This document shows, piece by piece, positions 8,817 through 16,985 of a stretch of DNA of 64,000 nucleotides (position 1 is its first letter; each line of letters starts with the position of its first letter). The stretch covers positions 68,477 to 132,476 of the forward strand of contig JAYEND010000001.1 in NCBI GenBank assembly GCA_034721895.1. The letters run 5' to 3'. The translations under genes and the position numbers were made by a program. This DNA is from SZUA-451 sp034721895. Its GTDB lineage: Bacteria > Campylobacterota > Campylobacteria > Campylobacterales > Sulfurovaceae. The notes under the pieces are model-generated. The model worked only from the letters and a program-made list of their open reading frames with translations. It did not search any database and was not told the origin of the DNA.

Positions 8817-10280
8817 TTATGCTCTGCCCGAAAGCATACCATATTGTGTCATTGGTTTCAGCGCATAGACTTTCAGCAACCACCAGATATATCTCTCCTG
8901 CGTAGGATCAAGAGGGAATGAAGGGGTAGGCTTTTTCGTCCAGTTAAACTCTGCAAGCATAACTGTACTGAGACTTGTGATCAATGGACAGACAGTATAT
9001 CCCTCATATTTTGCTGTAGGCTCTTTGCCTTCCATGACTGAGATCAGGTTATCTATTACCACTTTATACTGCTTTCTGGCAGATCCCCCTGTTTTTCCCA
9101 TAGGGACAGCGGCAATATCACCCAATGCAAATACATTAGGGAATTTAATATGCTGAAGTGTCTCTTTGTTAACTGGAACCCATCCTTTTCCTGAACCTAC
9201 CGGAGACTTGGCGATCTCTTTGGCTGCTGACATCGGGGGTGTAATATGAATGAAATCAAACGGTTTTTCCACAGTTTCTGCTTTCATCACGATGCCATGC
9301 TCTTCCAGATCCTCATCCCACTCACCTTTCTCTTTCCAGTGTCTGGTAAATGTTGCAATCTTTTTCTCCGGATCTACACCAACAAGATTGTGTCTATAGT
9401 TCCACTTCATATCTCTTGCTTCGAATTGATTGACGATCGCATCATGGTACTCTTTGACACCGAACATTTTACTACCATTGGGGTAAAAAGTGAGATCAGC
9501 ATTGTCTCTGGCACCAGCCTCTCTCAATCTTGCATCCGTAAGATACATGATCTTTTTGGGAGCACCACCACATTTGATCGGTGTATTAGGGTGTGTAAAG
9601 ACACCCGTTACTTTTTTGCCGCTTTTTGCATCAGCGATGAACTTTTGCATCTCTGCCCAGGTATCTGTTGCACCATTGGCAAAATAGATAGATGTGATCC
9701 CGTTTTTACCGATAACATTTCTTACTGCGCTGTCATCACCTCTTGAAGTGATCGATTCATCAATGCCAAGTCCCTTGATCTTGGAATAGTCCAGCTGGAG
9801 GCCGGCTGCAATGATCATAAAATCATATTTGATCGTTTTTCCACCGCTTGTTTTAACTGTATTGTTTTTAGGGTCAAACTCTACTGCTTTCTCTTTGATC
9901 AGTGTAACACCGCTTGGAACAAAATCGTCTCTTCTATATTGTGTATCAGCATTTTCCCATACTCCGGCACCTACAAGTGTTTGTCCAGGCTGGTAAGATG
10001 TTGAAAATTCGCCCGGTTCAAGCACAGTAATATCCGGATTATCCAATGTATTGGTCAATCTCGCTGCCGTTGACATACCGGCAAGTCCTCCGCCAATGAT
10101 CAGGATCTTTCCTTTTGCAGCACTGCCACTCGCCTTTGCTTCTGTGGCTGCACCGCTACCCATGAGCATCGTCGCGCCGCCCACACCAAACATTTTGATC
10201 GCATCACGACGGGAGATTCCCTCCTCTTTAAAATGTGCATCGATAAGTTCCATGCCCTCTTTTAGCATTTTTTTATCCAA
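8817..10280 (-). CDS. sqr: Tat-exported sulfide:quinone oxidoreductase-like flavoprotein (type II-like)
   Basis: A 487-residue protein with a Tat motif (SRRDAIKMFG, 23-32) and an ADP-binding GGGLAG (63-68). Two conserved cysteine contexts match type II SQR/SQOR: IKCGGAPKK (C237) and CPLITSLSTVMLAEFNW (C431). These are the only cysteines, as expected for the redox-active pair that forms persulfide. GDIAAVPMGKTG (387-398) is the C-terminal FAD site. A strong AAGGAG precedes the ATG. It probably oxidises sulfide on the periplasmic side. Co-transcription with a lipoprotein cytochrome c raises the possibility that c-type heme, not only quinone, takes the electrons. Flavocytochrome c sulfide dehydrogenase is the main alternative, but the cysteine motifs fit SQR better. 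Confidence 0.85.
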   Translation of the reverse strand: MDKKMLKEGMELIDAHFKEEGISRRDAIKMFGVGGATMLMGSGAATEAKASGSAAKGKILIIGGGLAGMSTAARLTNTLDNPDITVLEPGEFSTSYQPGQTLVGAGVWENADTQYRRDDFVPSGVTLIKEKAVEFDPKNNTVKTSGGKTIKYDFMIIAAGLQLDYSKIKGLGIDESITSRGDDSAVRNVIGKNGITSIYFANGATDTWAEMQKFIADAKSGKKVTGVFTHPNTPIKCGGAPKKIMYLTDARLREAGARDNADLTFYPNGSKMFGVKEYHDAIVNQFEARDMKWNYRHNLVGVDPEKKIATFTRHWKEKGEWDEDLEEHGIVMKAETVEKPFDFIHITPPMSAAKEIAKSPVGSGKGWVPVNKETLQHIKFPNVFALGDIAAVPMGKTGGSARKQYKVVIDNLISVMEGKEPTAKYEGYTVCPLITSLSTVMLAEFNWTKKPTPSFPLDPTQERYIWWLLKVYALKPMTQYGMLSGRA

Positions 10281-10370
10281 AATTTCTCCTTTATACGTTT
10301 TTTAATTATCATCTTAGATTTTACTTTAAACTATATAAAATCAAGATGATATTAATCAAAAAATTATATT

Positions 10371-11975
10371 TTACTTATGATTATAATTTATGTTAATTTT
10401 ATCAATAAGTAGTTGTAATGATGTTTTGCCTCTAAAATAATTTTCATTGATCGTATAGGAGAGAGTCACTCTCTCCCCTGCACTGAGCAGTTCACTGCTT
10501 TTAAACTTGACACCCGTGAGGATCATACCATTTTGTTCAAATGCAAAGCGCAGATGTTCATTCTCTTTTCCTATCGTATCGGATTGTAGAATTTTCACCT
10601 CTCTGCTGATGAATTTCGGCTTCTGATTCTGCTGTCCGTAAGGTTCATACTGTTTCATCAAATATGTTAAATCAAAAGAGATTTCCGTAAAATCAAGTTC
10701 TCCCACTATATCAGGGTCATAAGAACTTTCCTCATATGCCTGCATTTGATAATTTTCCTGCAATTTTGTTTTAAATAACTCCAGATTCTCTTCAGGAAGA
10801 GTCAATCCGATCGCAGCCTGATGACCGCCAAATTTGATAAGATACTCCCGACAGTTTCCGGTAATTTCAAAAAGGTCACAGACTCCAAAACTTCTTCCAC
10901 TGCCTTTATAATCCCCATTTTCACTTTTTGTCAATGCAATTGCCGGTTTTTCGAAATGACGGGCCACTCTCGCTGCAACGATACCTATCACCCCCTCATG
11001 CCACTCTTCACCGTATACAACCAGTACCTCATCCCTTTTATCAACCTGTACCAGAGCCTGCTGCGTGATCAAATATTCAATCTCTTTTCTCAGGGTATTA
11101 AGTTTAACCAGTTTTTGCAGACTGCTTCTGGCATCATAAATATTTCTGCTTAACAGAAATTCAACTGCCAGAGAAGCATCCTCCATCCGCCCTGCACTGT
11201 TGATAATCGGTGCAAGCTGAAAACCGATATCATCCCCGGCAAAGAACTCTTTGTCCAAATGCTCTTTAAAGGCCCGTATCGATGGTCTATTGCTTTGATT
11301 GAGCCGATGGATACCTGAGAGTACCATTGCCCTGTTAATATGTTTCAAAGGCATCATATCAGCCACGATCGCAATGGCAACCAACTCAAGATAGGATTTG
11401 ATATCTACCTTTGCACCCAATCTGTTTTTCAAAGAAGCGATCAGATACCAGGCGATCTGTGCACCACAGATATCTTCATAGGGAAAGGTACAGGTCTCCT
11501 GTTTTTGATCGATGATGGCATAGGCTTCCGGAATTTCCGGCGGTAGCAGATGGTGATCAGTGATGATCAGATCGATCTTCATTTTTCTGCACATTTTAGC
11601 AGCATCAACGGCAGAAATTCCATTGTCGACAGTAATGGCAAGATCAAATCCTTCGATTCTCGGAATAATAGTCGGGCTCAAGCCATATCCGTCTCTGAAT
11701 CGATTGGGAATGATCCACTCCAATTCCACCCCTATCTCATCAAAAAAGAGTTTCATCAGAGTCGTAGAGACAACCCCATCCACATCATAATCACCGATCA
11801 ATACAATCTTTTCACCCTGATCGATCGCTTTGGCAATGCGCTCGGTTGCTCTGTCCATATCTTTGAGAAGTGAAGGATTGGGAAGATCTTTCAGTGAGAG
11901 AAAACCATCTTCGCTGAAACGTTGCTGTAAAAGTTTTTCGAGTGAAGAGAGGGTTATTTTCGGATAGTTATACAT
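10371..11975 (-). CDS. recJ: single-strand-specific exonuclease RecJ
   Basis: A 534-residue DHH-family nuclease that degrades single-stranded DNA 5' to 3' in recombination and mismatch repair. Motifs seen include GDYDVDGV (motif I), the DHH motif in ITDHHLLP and the DHHA1-region GGHQAAIGLT. The length is slightly shorter than E. coli RecJ (577), as in other epsilonproteobacteria. It follows pyrG on the same strand, but a strong hairpin in the gap may separate the transcripts. Its place next to the origin genes instead of gyrB is noteworthy. Confidence 0.95.
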   Translation of the reverse strand: MYNYPKITLSSLEKLLQQRFSEDGFLSLKDLPNPSLLKDMDRATERIAKAIDQGEKIVLIGDYDVDGVVSTTLMKLFFDEIGVELEWIIPNRFRDGYGLSPTIIPRIEGFDLAITVDNGISAVDAAKMCRKMKIDLIITDHHLLPPEIPEAYAIIDQKQETCTFPYEDICGAQIAWYLIASLKNRLGAKVDIKSYLELVAIAIVADMMPLKHINRAMVLSGIHRLNQSNRPSIRAFKEHLDKEFFAGDDIGFQLAPIINSAGRMEDASLAVEFLLSRNIYDARSSLQKLVKLNTLRKEIEYLITQQALVQVDKRDEVLVVYGEEWHEGVIGIVAARVARHFEKPAIALTKSENGDYKGSGRSFGVCDLFEITGNCREYLIKFGGHQAAIGLTLPEENLELFKTKLQENYQMQAYEESSYDPDIVGELDFTEISFDLTYLMKQYEPYGQQNQKPKFISREVKILQSDTIGKENEHLRFAFEQNGMILTGVKFKSSELLSAGERVTLSYTINENYFRGKTSLQLLIDKININYNHK

Positions 11976-11996
11976 AAATCAACCTAATGGAGTCTG

Positions 11997-12034
11997 TTTT
12001 CGGAAGTGAGGAACAAGCTCTCCATTTCCGAAAA
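11997..12034. terminator. hairpin between pyrG and recJ
   Basis: Inverted repeat TTTTCGGAA / TTCCGAAAA with further pairing towards a loop of about ten bases. It lies in the 75-base gap between two minus-strand genes. No clear U-tract follows in the pyrG-to-recJ direction, so it could attenuate transcription or be an RNA processing/stability stem. Confidence 0.5.
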
Positions 12035-12050
12035 ATCAGAACGTAAAAAA

Positions 12051-13682
12051 TTATTGGTTTTCGGAGGATTGGTTATCAATGGAGGCTTTGACAAAAGCCA
12101 GGATAACTGGATTGGGGTTCTGCAATCTGGAAGTGAACTCCGGGTGGAACTGTACCCCTAAGAACCAGGGATGATCTTTCACTTCAACCGCTTCTATCAA
12201 ACCATGTGACTCACCGGTAATCTCCATACCATTTGACTCCAATGCCTCTCTGAACTTTGGATTAGCCTCATAGCGGTGCCTGTGTCTTTCATAAACGATA
12301 CTCGCTTCATACGCACTGCGCAGATTTGATCCCTCTTTGGTATTACACTCATATTCGCCAAGTCTCAACGTTCCGCCCATTGGTGAAGTAGAAGTCCTTA
12401 TCTGTTGTGCCCCGCTTGCATCAATAAACTCATCGATCAGATAAATCATCGGGTGTTTGGTCTCAGGATTGAATTCTACAGAGTTAGCATCTTCATAACC
12501 CAGTACATTTCTTGCAAATTCAACCATCGAAAGCTGCATCCCCAGACAAATTCCCAGGAATGGGATCTTCTCTTCTCTGGCAAATTTGATTGCCTGGATC
12601 TTCCCCTCGATACCTCTCACGCCGAAACCACCGGGAACCAGAATACCGTCACAATCCTGAAGGTATTTCTCAGCCCCATCTTCTTCAACTTTTTCACTGT
12701 CAACCCATTTGATCTTTACATGAGTGTCAAAATGGGCACCCGCATGGATCAACGCTTCAGTCAATGATTTATAAGACTCTTTAAGATCCAGATATTTTCC
12801 TACGAAAGCAATCGTTGTTTTATGGCTCGGCTGGACGATTTTATGAACCAGATCATTCCACTCATCCATATCAGGTTTGAGTTCACCCAGATCAAGTTGC
12901 CTGGCGATCGGTGTTAAAATATCCTGCACGAGAAAATTAACAGGAACCTGGTAGATAGTAGGTGCATCAATCGCATCGATGACACTCTCTTCATCGACAT
13001 CACAGCTCCAGGCAATTTTTCGCTTAAGGTCACTCGGGACAGGTCTTTCAGCTCTGAGTACCAGCATGTGCGGTGCAATACCTATCCTACGCAGTTCCTG
13101 TACCGAATGCTGTGTCGGTTTGGTTTTGAGCTCTCCTGCCGCTTTGATATAGGGAAGCAGTGTCACATGTATATTCATCACGCTGGCACGGCCAAATTCA
13201 TGCTTCATCTGTCTAATTGATTCAAGGAAAGGCAAACCTTCAATATCTCCAGTCGTTCCACCCAATTCAACGATCAGAATATCTCTTCCTTCACCTGCAG
13301 CGATAATACGCTCTTTGATCTCATTAACAATATGAGGAACGACCTGAATCGTTTTACCCAAGTACTTCCCTTTTCGTTCATTTTCAATTACGGTTTTATA
13401 AACCAGACCAGTCGTAAAATTGTTTTTTTGTGTCAATGATGTATCTAAAAAACGCTCATAATGTCCCAAATCCAGATCAGTCTCTGCACCATCCTTGGTA
13501 ACAAAAACTTCTCCATGCTCGAGAGGACTCATCGTACCGGGATCAACATTGATATAGGGATCAAGTTTCAGTACGCCGACTCTAAATCCTGAATGTTTCA
13601 AAAGGGTACCGATGCTCGCAGCTGTAATTCCTTTTCCCAACGAACTTAAAACACCGCCGGTGACAAAAATATATTTACACAT
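12051..13682 (-). CDS. pyrG: CTP synthase
   Basis: A 543-residue enzyme converting UTP to CTP with glutamine as amino donor. The N-terminal synthetase domain opens with FVTGGVLSSLGKG. The C-terminal class I glutamine amidotransferase has the nucleophile in FLGICLGMQ and the GVQFHPE histidine-glutamate pair. The length is normal for the family. The start lies 12 bases downstream of dnaN's stop, which suggests a dnaN-pyrG transcript. Confidence 0.97.
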   Translation of the reverse strand: MCKYIFVTGGVLSSLGKGITAASIGTLLKHSGFRVGVLKLDPYINVDPGTMSPLEHGEVFVTKDGAETDLDLGHYERFLDTSLTQKNNFTTGLVYKTVIENERKGKYLGKTIQVVPHIVNEIKERIIAAGEGRDILIVELGGTTGDIEGLPFLESIRQMKHEFGRASVMNIHVTLLPYIKAAGELKTKPTQHSVQELRRIGIAPHMLVLRAERPVPSDLKRKIAWSCDVDEESVIDAIDAPTIYQVPVNFLVQDILTPIARQLDLGELKPDMDEWNDLVHKIVQPSHKTTIAFVGKYLDLKESYKSLTEALIHAGAHFDTHVKIKWVDSEKVEEDGAEKYLQDCDGILVPGGFGVRGIEGKIQAIKFAREEKIPFLGICLGMQLSMVEFARNVLGYEDANSVEFNPETKHPMIYLIDEFIDASGAQQIRTSTSPMGGTLRLGEYECNTKEGSNLRSAYEASIVYERHRHRYEANPKFREALESNGMEITGESHGLIEAVEVKDHPWFLGVQFHPEFTSRLQNPNPVILAFVKASIDNQSSENQ

Positions 13683-13694
13683 TTTTACCTCTAT

Positions 13695-14762
13695 CTACGC
13701 TACGATCGGCATGATTATTGTGATAAAATTATCATCTTTGGCAACAAATGGCAAACTGGGTTCATTAAAACCGAGTTCAAAATCATCATTTTCTATCTGA
13801 GAAATAAAATCGAGAATATATCTGCTGTTAAAACTCAATTCAAATTTTTCGGGGAAACCTGTATTAATTTCCAATTCAGTTTTTGCTTCCACATTATCAG
13901 ACGCGAGTGAATTAAAAACAATTCTATCTGGCATTAATGTCATTTTGATCTCTTGTGATATTGTTGTGATCATTTTGATGGCATCAACCATCCCTTTTTT
14001 GGGAAGTGTGATGTGATGTTTGATCGTATTGGGAACAATTCTTTCATAATCAGGAAATTTTCCATTGATCAGACGGGTATAAAAGTAGTAATTGTTATTG
14101 GTAATGATGAGGTTTGTTTCATCATAATAAATGGTGATTTTATCCAGAAAAAGTTTCTGAATTTCCAAAATCGCCTTTTTTGGCACAATGAGAGAGAGTT
14201 GCTCAGCAGAATTTCCGGGAATAGTTGCGATAGCCAGTCGTCTGGTATCTGTCCCTACGAGATCCGTCGAATCCGATTTGATATTGATCAGAGCACCATT
14301 CAGTTCAAATTTCGGATTATTGGTATCAATAGCAGGAGAAATCTTTTTTAGATTTTGGATCAAACTGAGAGAATCAAGTGTGATTTGGGGTTTCTCTTCA
14401 TTATTTGGAAAAGAAGGAAAGGCATTAGTATCAAATGTGGGCAATTTAAATTTGGAATGACGCTGTTTGATAATGAGTGTATTATCAAACAATTCAAGAG
14501 TGATCTCATCATCTTTCAAAATACGAATGATATCCAGCAGCTTTTTACCATTGGCGGTAAAAGAACCTTCATGATCGATTTGAATATGATCAGTAATAAT
14601 CTGTAATCCTATTTCAGAATCAGTTGCTTTAATAATACATTGTCCATTTTGTGATTGAAAATAGATATGGGAAGTGATTTGACTGGCATCTTTTTTTTCT
14701 AAAAAAGGTTGCAGATTTATCAGTATGGATTCTATAATCTGTTTAGGTGCTCTGATCTTCAT
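13695..14762 (-). CDS. dnaN: DNA polymerase III beta subunit (sliding clamp)
   Basis: A 355-residue clamp protein with the usual three-domain architecture and the family's GALIN and DTRRLAIA segments in the middle domain. It encircles DNA and tethers the replicative polymerase. AAAGGAG precedes the ATG. It lies downstream of dnaA, separated by a 175-base gap that carries origin-like motifs. Confidence 0.97.
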   Translation of the reverse strand: MKIRAPKQIIESILINLQPFLEKKDASQITSHIYFQSQNGQCIIKATDSEIGLQIITDHIQIDHEGSFTANGKKLLDIIRILKDDEITLELFDNTLIIKQRHSKFKLPTFDTNAFPSFPNNEEKPQITLDSLSLIQNLKKISPAIDTNNPKFELNGALINIKSDSTDLVGTDTRRLAIATIPGNSAEQLSLIVPKKAILEIQKLFLDKITIYYDETNLIITNNNYYFYTRLINGKFPDYERIVPNTIKHHITLPKKGMVDAIKMITTISQEIKMTLMPDRIVFNSLASDNVEAKTELEINTGFPEKFELSFNSRYILDFISQIENDDFELGFNEPSLPFVAKDDNFITIIMPIVA

Positions 14763-14782
14763 CGATTCTCCTTTATCTTTAC

Positions 14783-14927
14783 TAATAAATAGTAGATAGT
14801 AGTAGTTTGTATTGAAACTGTGAAAAAGGACTCTGAAGCCTTATTTTTCGGTGATTTTGAAAAACCTTTTCCACTCTGTTTTATTCACATTTGTTCACTG
14901 ATAAAATTATATCTTTTTTTTATAAAG
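14783..14927. other. dnaA-dnaN intergenic origin segment: DnaA-trio-like triplets, DnaA boxes, AT-rich tract
   Basis: From 14783 to 14805 the plus strand reads as seven [T/A]A[G/A] triplets (TAA TAA A TAG TAG A TAG TAG TAG). Thirteen bases later comes TGTGAAAAA (14819-14827), a DnaA-box-like nonamer in the same relative orientation as the trio-flanking box of Bacillus subtilis oriC. A perfect epsilon-type box TTATTCACA is at 14881-14889 and a weaker TTGTTCACT at 14891-14899. An A/T-only tract follows at about 14900-14927. This looks like one half of a bipartite origin. Confidence 0.65.
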
Positions 14928-14937
14928 GAGACGTGTC

Positions 14938-16263
14938 TTATATATTTGCGGTACTTGAATTGACTTTGTTGGAAAGTTCTTCAAGCTGTACTTTGAAATT
15001 TTCATCATTTTCTATTATTTCATTGATTTTTTTCATAGTATGACTAATGGCTGTATGATCTTTCATCCCAAAATAGAGTGCAATCTGAGGCATTGAATTG
15101 GGTGTGAGATTACGTGCGAGATAGATGACGATCCTTCGGGCATTGACGACATTTTTGGTACGTTTTTTCGATTTGATGTCAGAAGGTTTGATATTCAACT
15201 CTTTTGATATAATTTTGACAATATCATCGATCGTGATATTCTCTTTTTTCTCTTTGAGCTGATCTTTGATCGCATTTTGTGTAAATTCCATGGTAATTGG
15301 CTGATTAAGCATGGAACTGAGGGCATTGAGTTTGATGATAGTTCCCTCTATCTCCCGAATGTTATCTCCCATATGGGTGGCGATATAGTTGATAATATCT
15401 TTTTCGAGCCTGATACCGTCAAGTTCACATTTTTTCTGGATAATAGCAATTTTTGTTTCTAATCCCGGAGGCTGGATGTCAGCCATCAAGCCCCATTCAA
15501 ACCGACTCTTGAGCCTGTCAACCAGGCCGGCGATCTTATTGGGCTGCCGATCAGAAGTCATAACAATCTGTTTTTTGGCTTGGTGAAGTTCGTTGAAGGT
15601 ATGGAAAAACTCCTCCTGTGTCTGCTCTTTCCGGCTGAGAAACTGGATATCATCGATCAATAGGAGATCACACTCTCTGAACTTCTCCCTGAACCGATCC
15701 ATAGTCTGGCTTCGAAGATGGGAAGTAAAACTGTTCATAAACTGTTCAAGTGTGGTATAAATGACTGTTTTGCCAAGGTCGAGATGGTAATTTCCTACAG
15801 CCTGGAGCAAATGTGTTTTCCCCAATCCTACACCACCGTAGATAAAGAGGGGATTATACTGTTCACCCGGTTTTTCAGCGGCACTTTTGGCAGTGGTATA
15901 GGCAAACTGGTTGGAGTCACCGACGATAAAACTTTCAAAGGTGAAAGAGGGATTAAGTTTGGTACTTTTGGAACTCTGTTTCTGTTCAGCTGCTTTTTGA
16001 GTTGAAACAGAGGTTCTTTTGGATTTTCCGACAGTGATCTCAATCTCAGGCTTGATGCCATTTTCCAATTCAAAGAGATGGGCGATCTTTTCATTATATT
16101 TGGTTTTGACCCACTTGGCGACCAGCATGTTGGATGCAGAATAGTAGACAATGTTACTTCGTGAGCGCCGGGCATCATAATGCAGCTTCTTGATATAGCG
16201 TTCATAATCATTCAGAGGGATCTCTTTTTTTAATTCTCCCAATACTTTTTGTCCAATATTCAT
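14938..16263 (-). CDS. dnaA: chromosomal replication initiator DnaA
   Basis: A 441-residue AAA+ initiator. Domain I is residues 1-75 and a short linker follows. Domain III has Walker A GGVGLGKT (143-150) and Walker B LLIDDIQF. The C-terminal DNA-binding domain carries the DnaA signature around MKDHTAISHTM. It binds nonamer boxes and opens the origin. DnaA boxes on both sides of the gene suggest both origin function and autoregulation. GAGAAGG lies upstream of the ATG. Confidence 0.98.
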   Translation of the reverse strand: MNIGQKVLGELKKEIPLNDYERYIKKLHYDARRSRSNIVYYSASNMLVAKWVKTKYNEKIAHLFELENGIKPEIEITVGKSKRTSVSTQKAAEQKQSSKSTKLNPSFTFESFIVGDSNQFAYTTAKSAAEKPGEQYNPLFIYGGVGLGKTHLLQAVGNYHLDLGKTVIYTTLEQFMNSFTSHLRSQTMDRFREKFRECDLLLIDDIQFLSRKEQTQEEFFHTFNELHQAKKQIVMTSDRQPNKIAGLVDRLKSRFEWGLMADIQPPGLETKIAIIQKKCELDGIRLEKDIINYIATHMGDNIREIEGTIIKLNALSSMLNQPITMEFTQNAIKDQLKEKKENITIDDIVKIISKELNIKPSDIKSKKRTKNVVNARRIVIYLARNLTPNSMPQIALYFGMKDHTAISHTMKKINEIIENDENFKVQLEELSNKVNSSTANI

Positions 16264-16279
16264 GGTTCAACCTTCTCAA

Positions 16280-16419
16280 TGTGAATAAAAATTGATTTTA
16301 GACACAGTTCTATTTCTTAATGTGAATAACTTTATCAATTTTAACCAAAATTAGCTAAAATACGGGTAGAAACTCTGGTTGAATAATTTTATTCACGATG
16401 TGAACAAAGGTGTGAATGA
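16280..16419. other. ruvC-dnaA intergenic origin segment with five DnaA-box-like nonamers
   Basis: Nonamers: TGTGAATAA at 16280-16288 and 16321-16329, TTATTCACG at 16389-16397, TGTGAACAA at 16399-16407 and TGTGAATGA at 16411-16419. The first two are TTATTCACA on the other strand. The last is the exact reverse of the Helicobacter pylori consensus TCATTCACA and overlaps ruvC's start codon. Three boxes lie within 31 bases. The ruvC-dnaA gap is a known origin location in this phylum. Confidence 0.75.
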
Positions 16420-16895
16420 ATATTTTGGGAATCGACCCCGGAAGCCGTAATTTAGGCTATTGCATCCTCTCTTTTGACGGCAATAATTATGCATTGCTTG
16501 AAGCAGGTTTGCTTAAAATCAAAACAAATTGCCTGCAAGAGCAGATTGTTGAGCTTATAGAGGGGCTTGACCTGATTTTGAAGTCCCATTCTATCGATGA
16601 AGCAGCGATCGAAGACATCTTTTATGCTTATAATCCCAAGACAGTTCTGAAGCTCGCACAGTTCAGGGGAGCGCTCTCGCTAAAAATTCTGCAGGAGATC
16701 GGATACTTCTATGAATATACCCCTCTTCAGGTCAAAAAAGCATTGACAGGGAATGGGAAAGCAGGAAAAGAACAGGTAGCGTTTATGGTAAAAAAACTTT
16801 TGAGAATAAAGAAAGAGATCAAACCTCTGGATATCACCGATGCAATGGCAATAGCGATAACTCATGCACAAAGAGTCAAATTGAGAAAGAAATAG
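16416..16895 (+). CDS. ruvC: Holliday junction resolvase RuvC
   Basis: A 159-residue endonuclease that cuts Holliday junctions with RuvAB. It begins MNILGIDPGSRNLGY with the first catalytic aspartate at D7. An acidic EDIFYAYNPKT segment and the C-terminal DITDAMAIAITH supply the rest of the metal site. Its ribosome site (AAAGG) and start codon fall within the DnaA-box cluster, so initiator binding could influence its expression. It is divergent from dnaA. Confidence 0.96.
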   Translation: MNILGIDPGSRNLGYCILSFDGNNYALLEAGLLKIKTNCLQEQIVELIEGLDLILKSHSIDEAAIEDIFYAYNPKTVLKLAQFRGALSLKILQEIGYFYEYTPLQVKKALTGNGKAGKEQVAFMVKKLLRIKKEIKPLDITDAMAIAITHAQRVKLRKK

Positions 16896-16946
16896 TTATT
16901 GTGGCATCAATTAATCAATAAAATCAATCCTGTCATGCCTGGATAT

Positions 16947-16971
16947 TCATCCTGAACTCGATTCAGGATGA
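16947..16971. repeat. REP-like / terminator hairpin after ruvC
   Basis: Perfect 10-bp inverted repeat TCATCCTGAA / TTCAGGATGA with a 5-base loop, lying between the convergent ruvC and L,D-transpeptidase genes. Sequences of the form ATCCTGAACTCGATTCAGGAT recur as interspersed palindromes in many bacterial genomes, so it may be a mobile REP-type element as well as a terminator. Confidence 0.7.
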
Positions 16972-16985
16972 CAAGATTTGGAATA

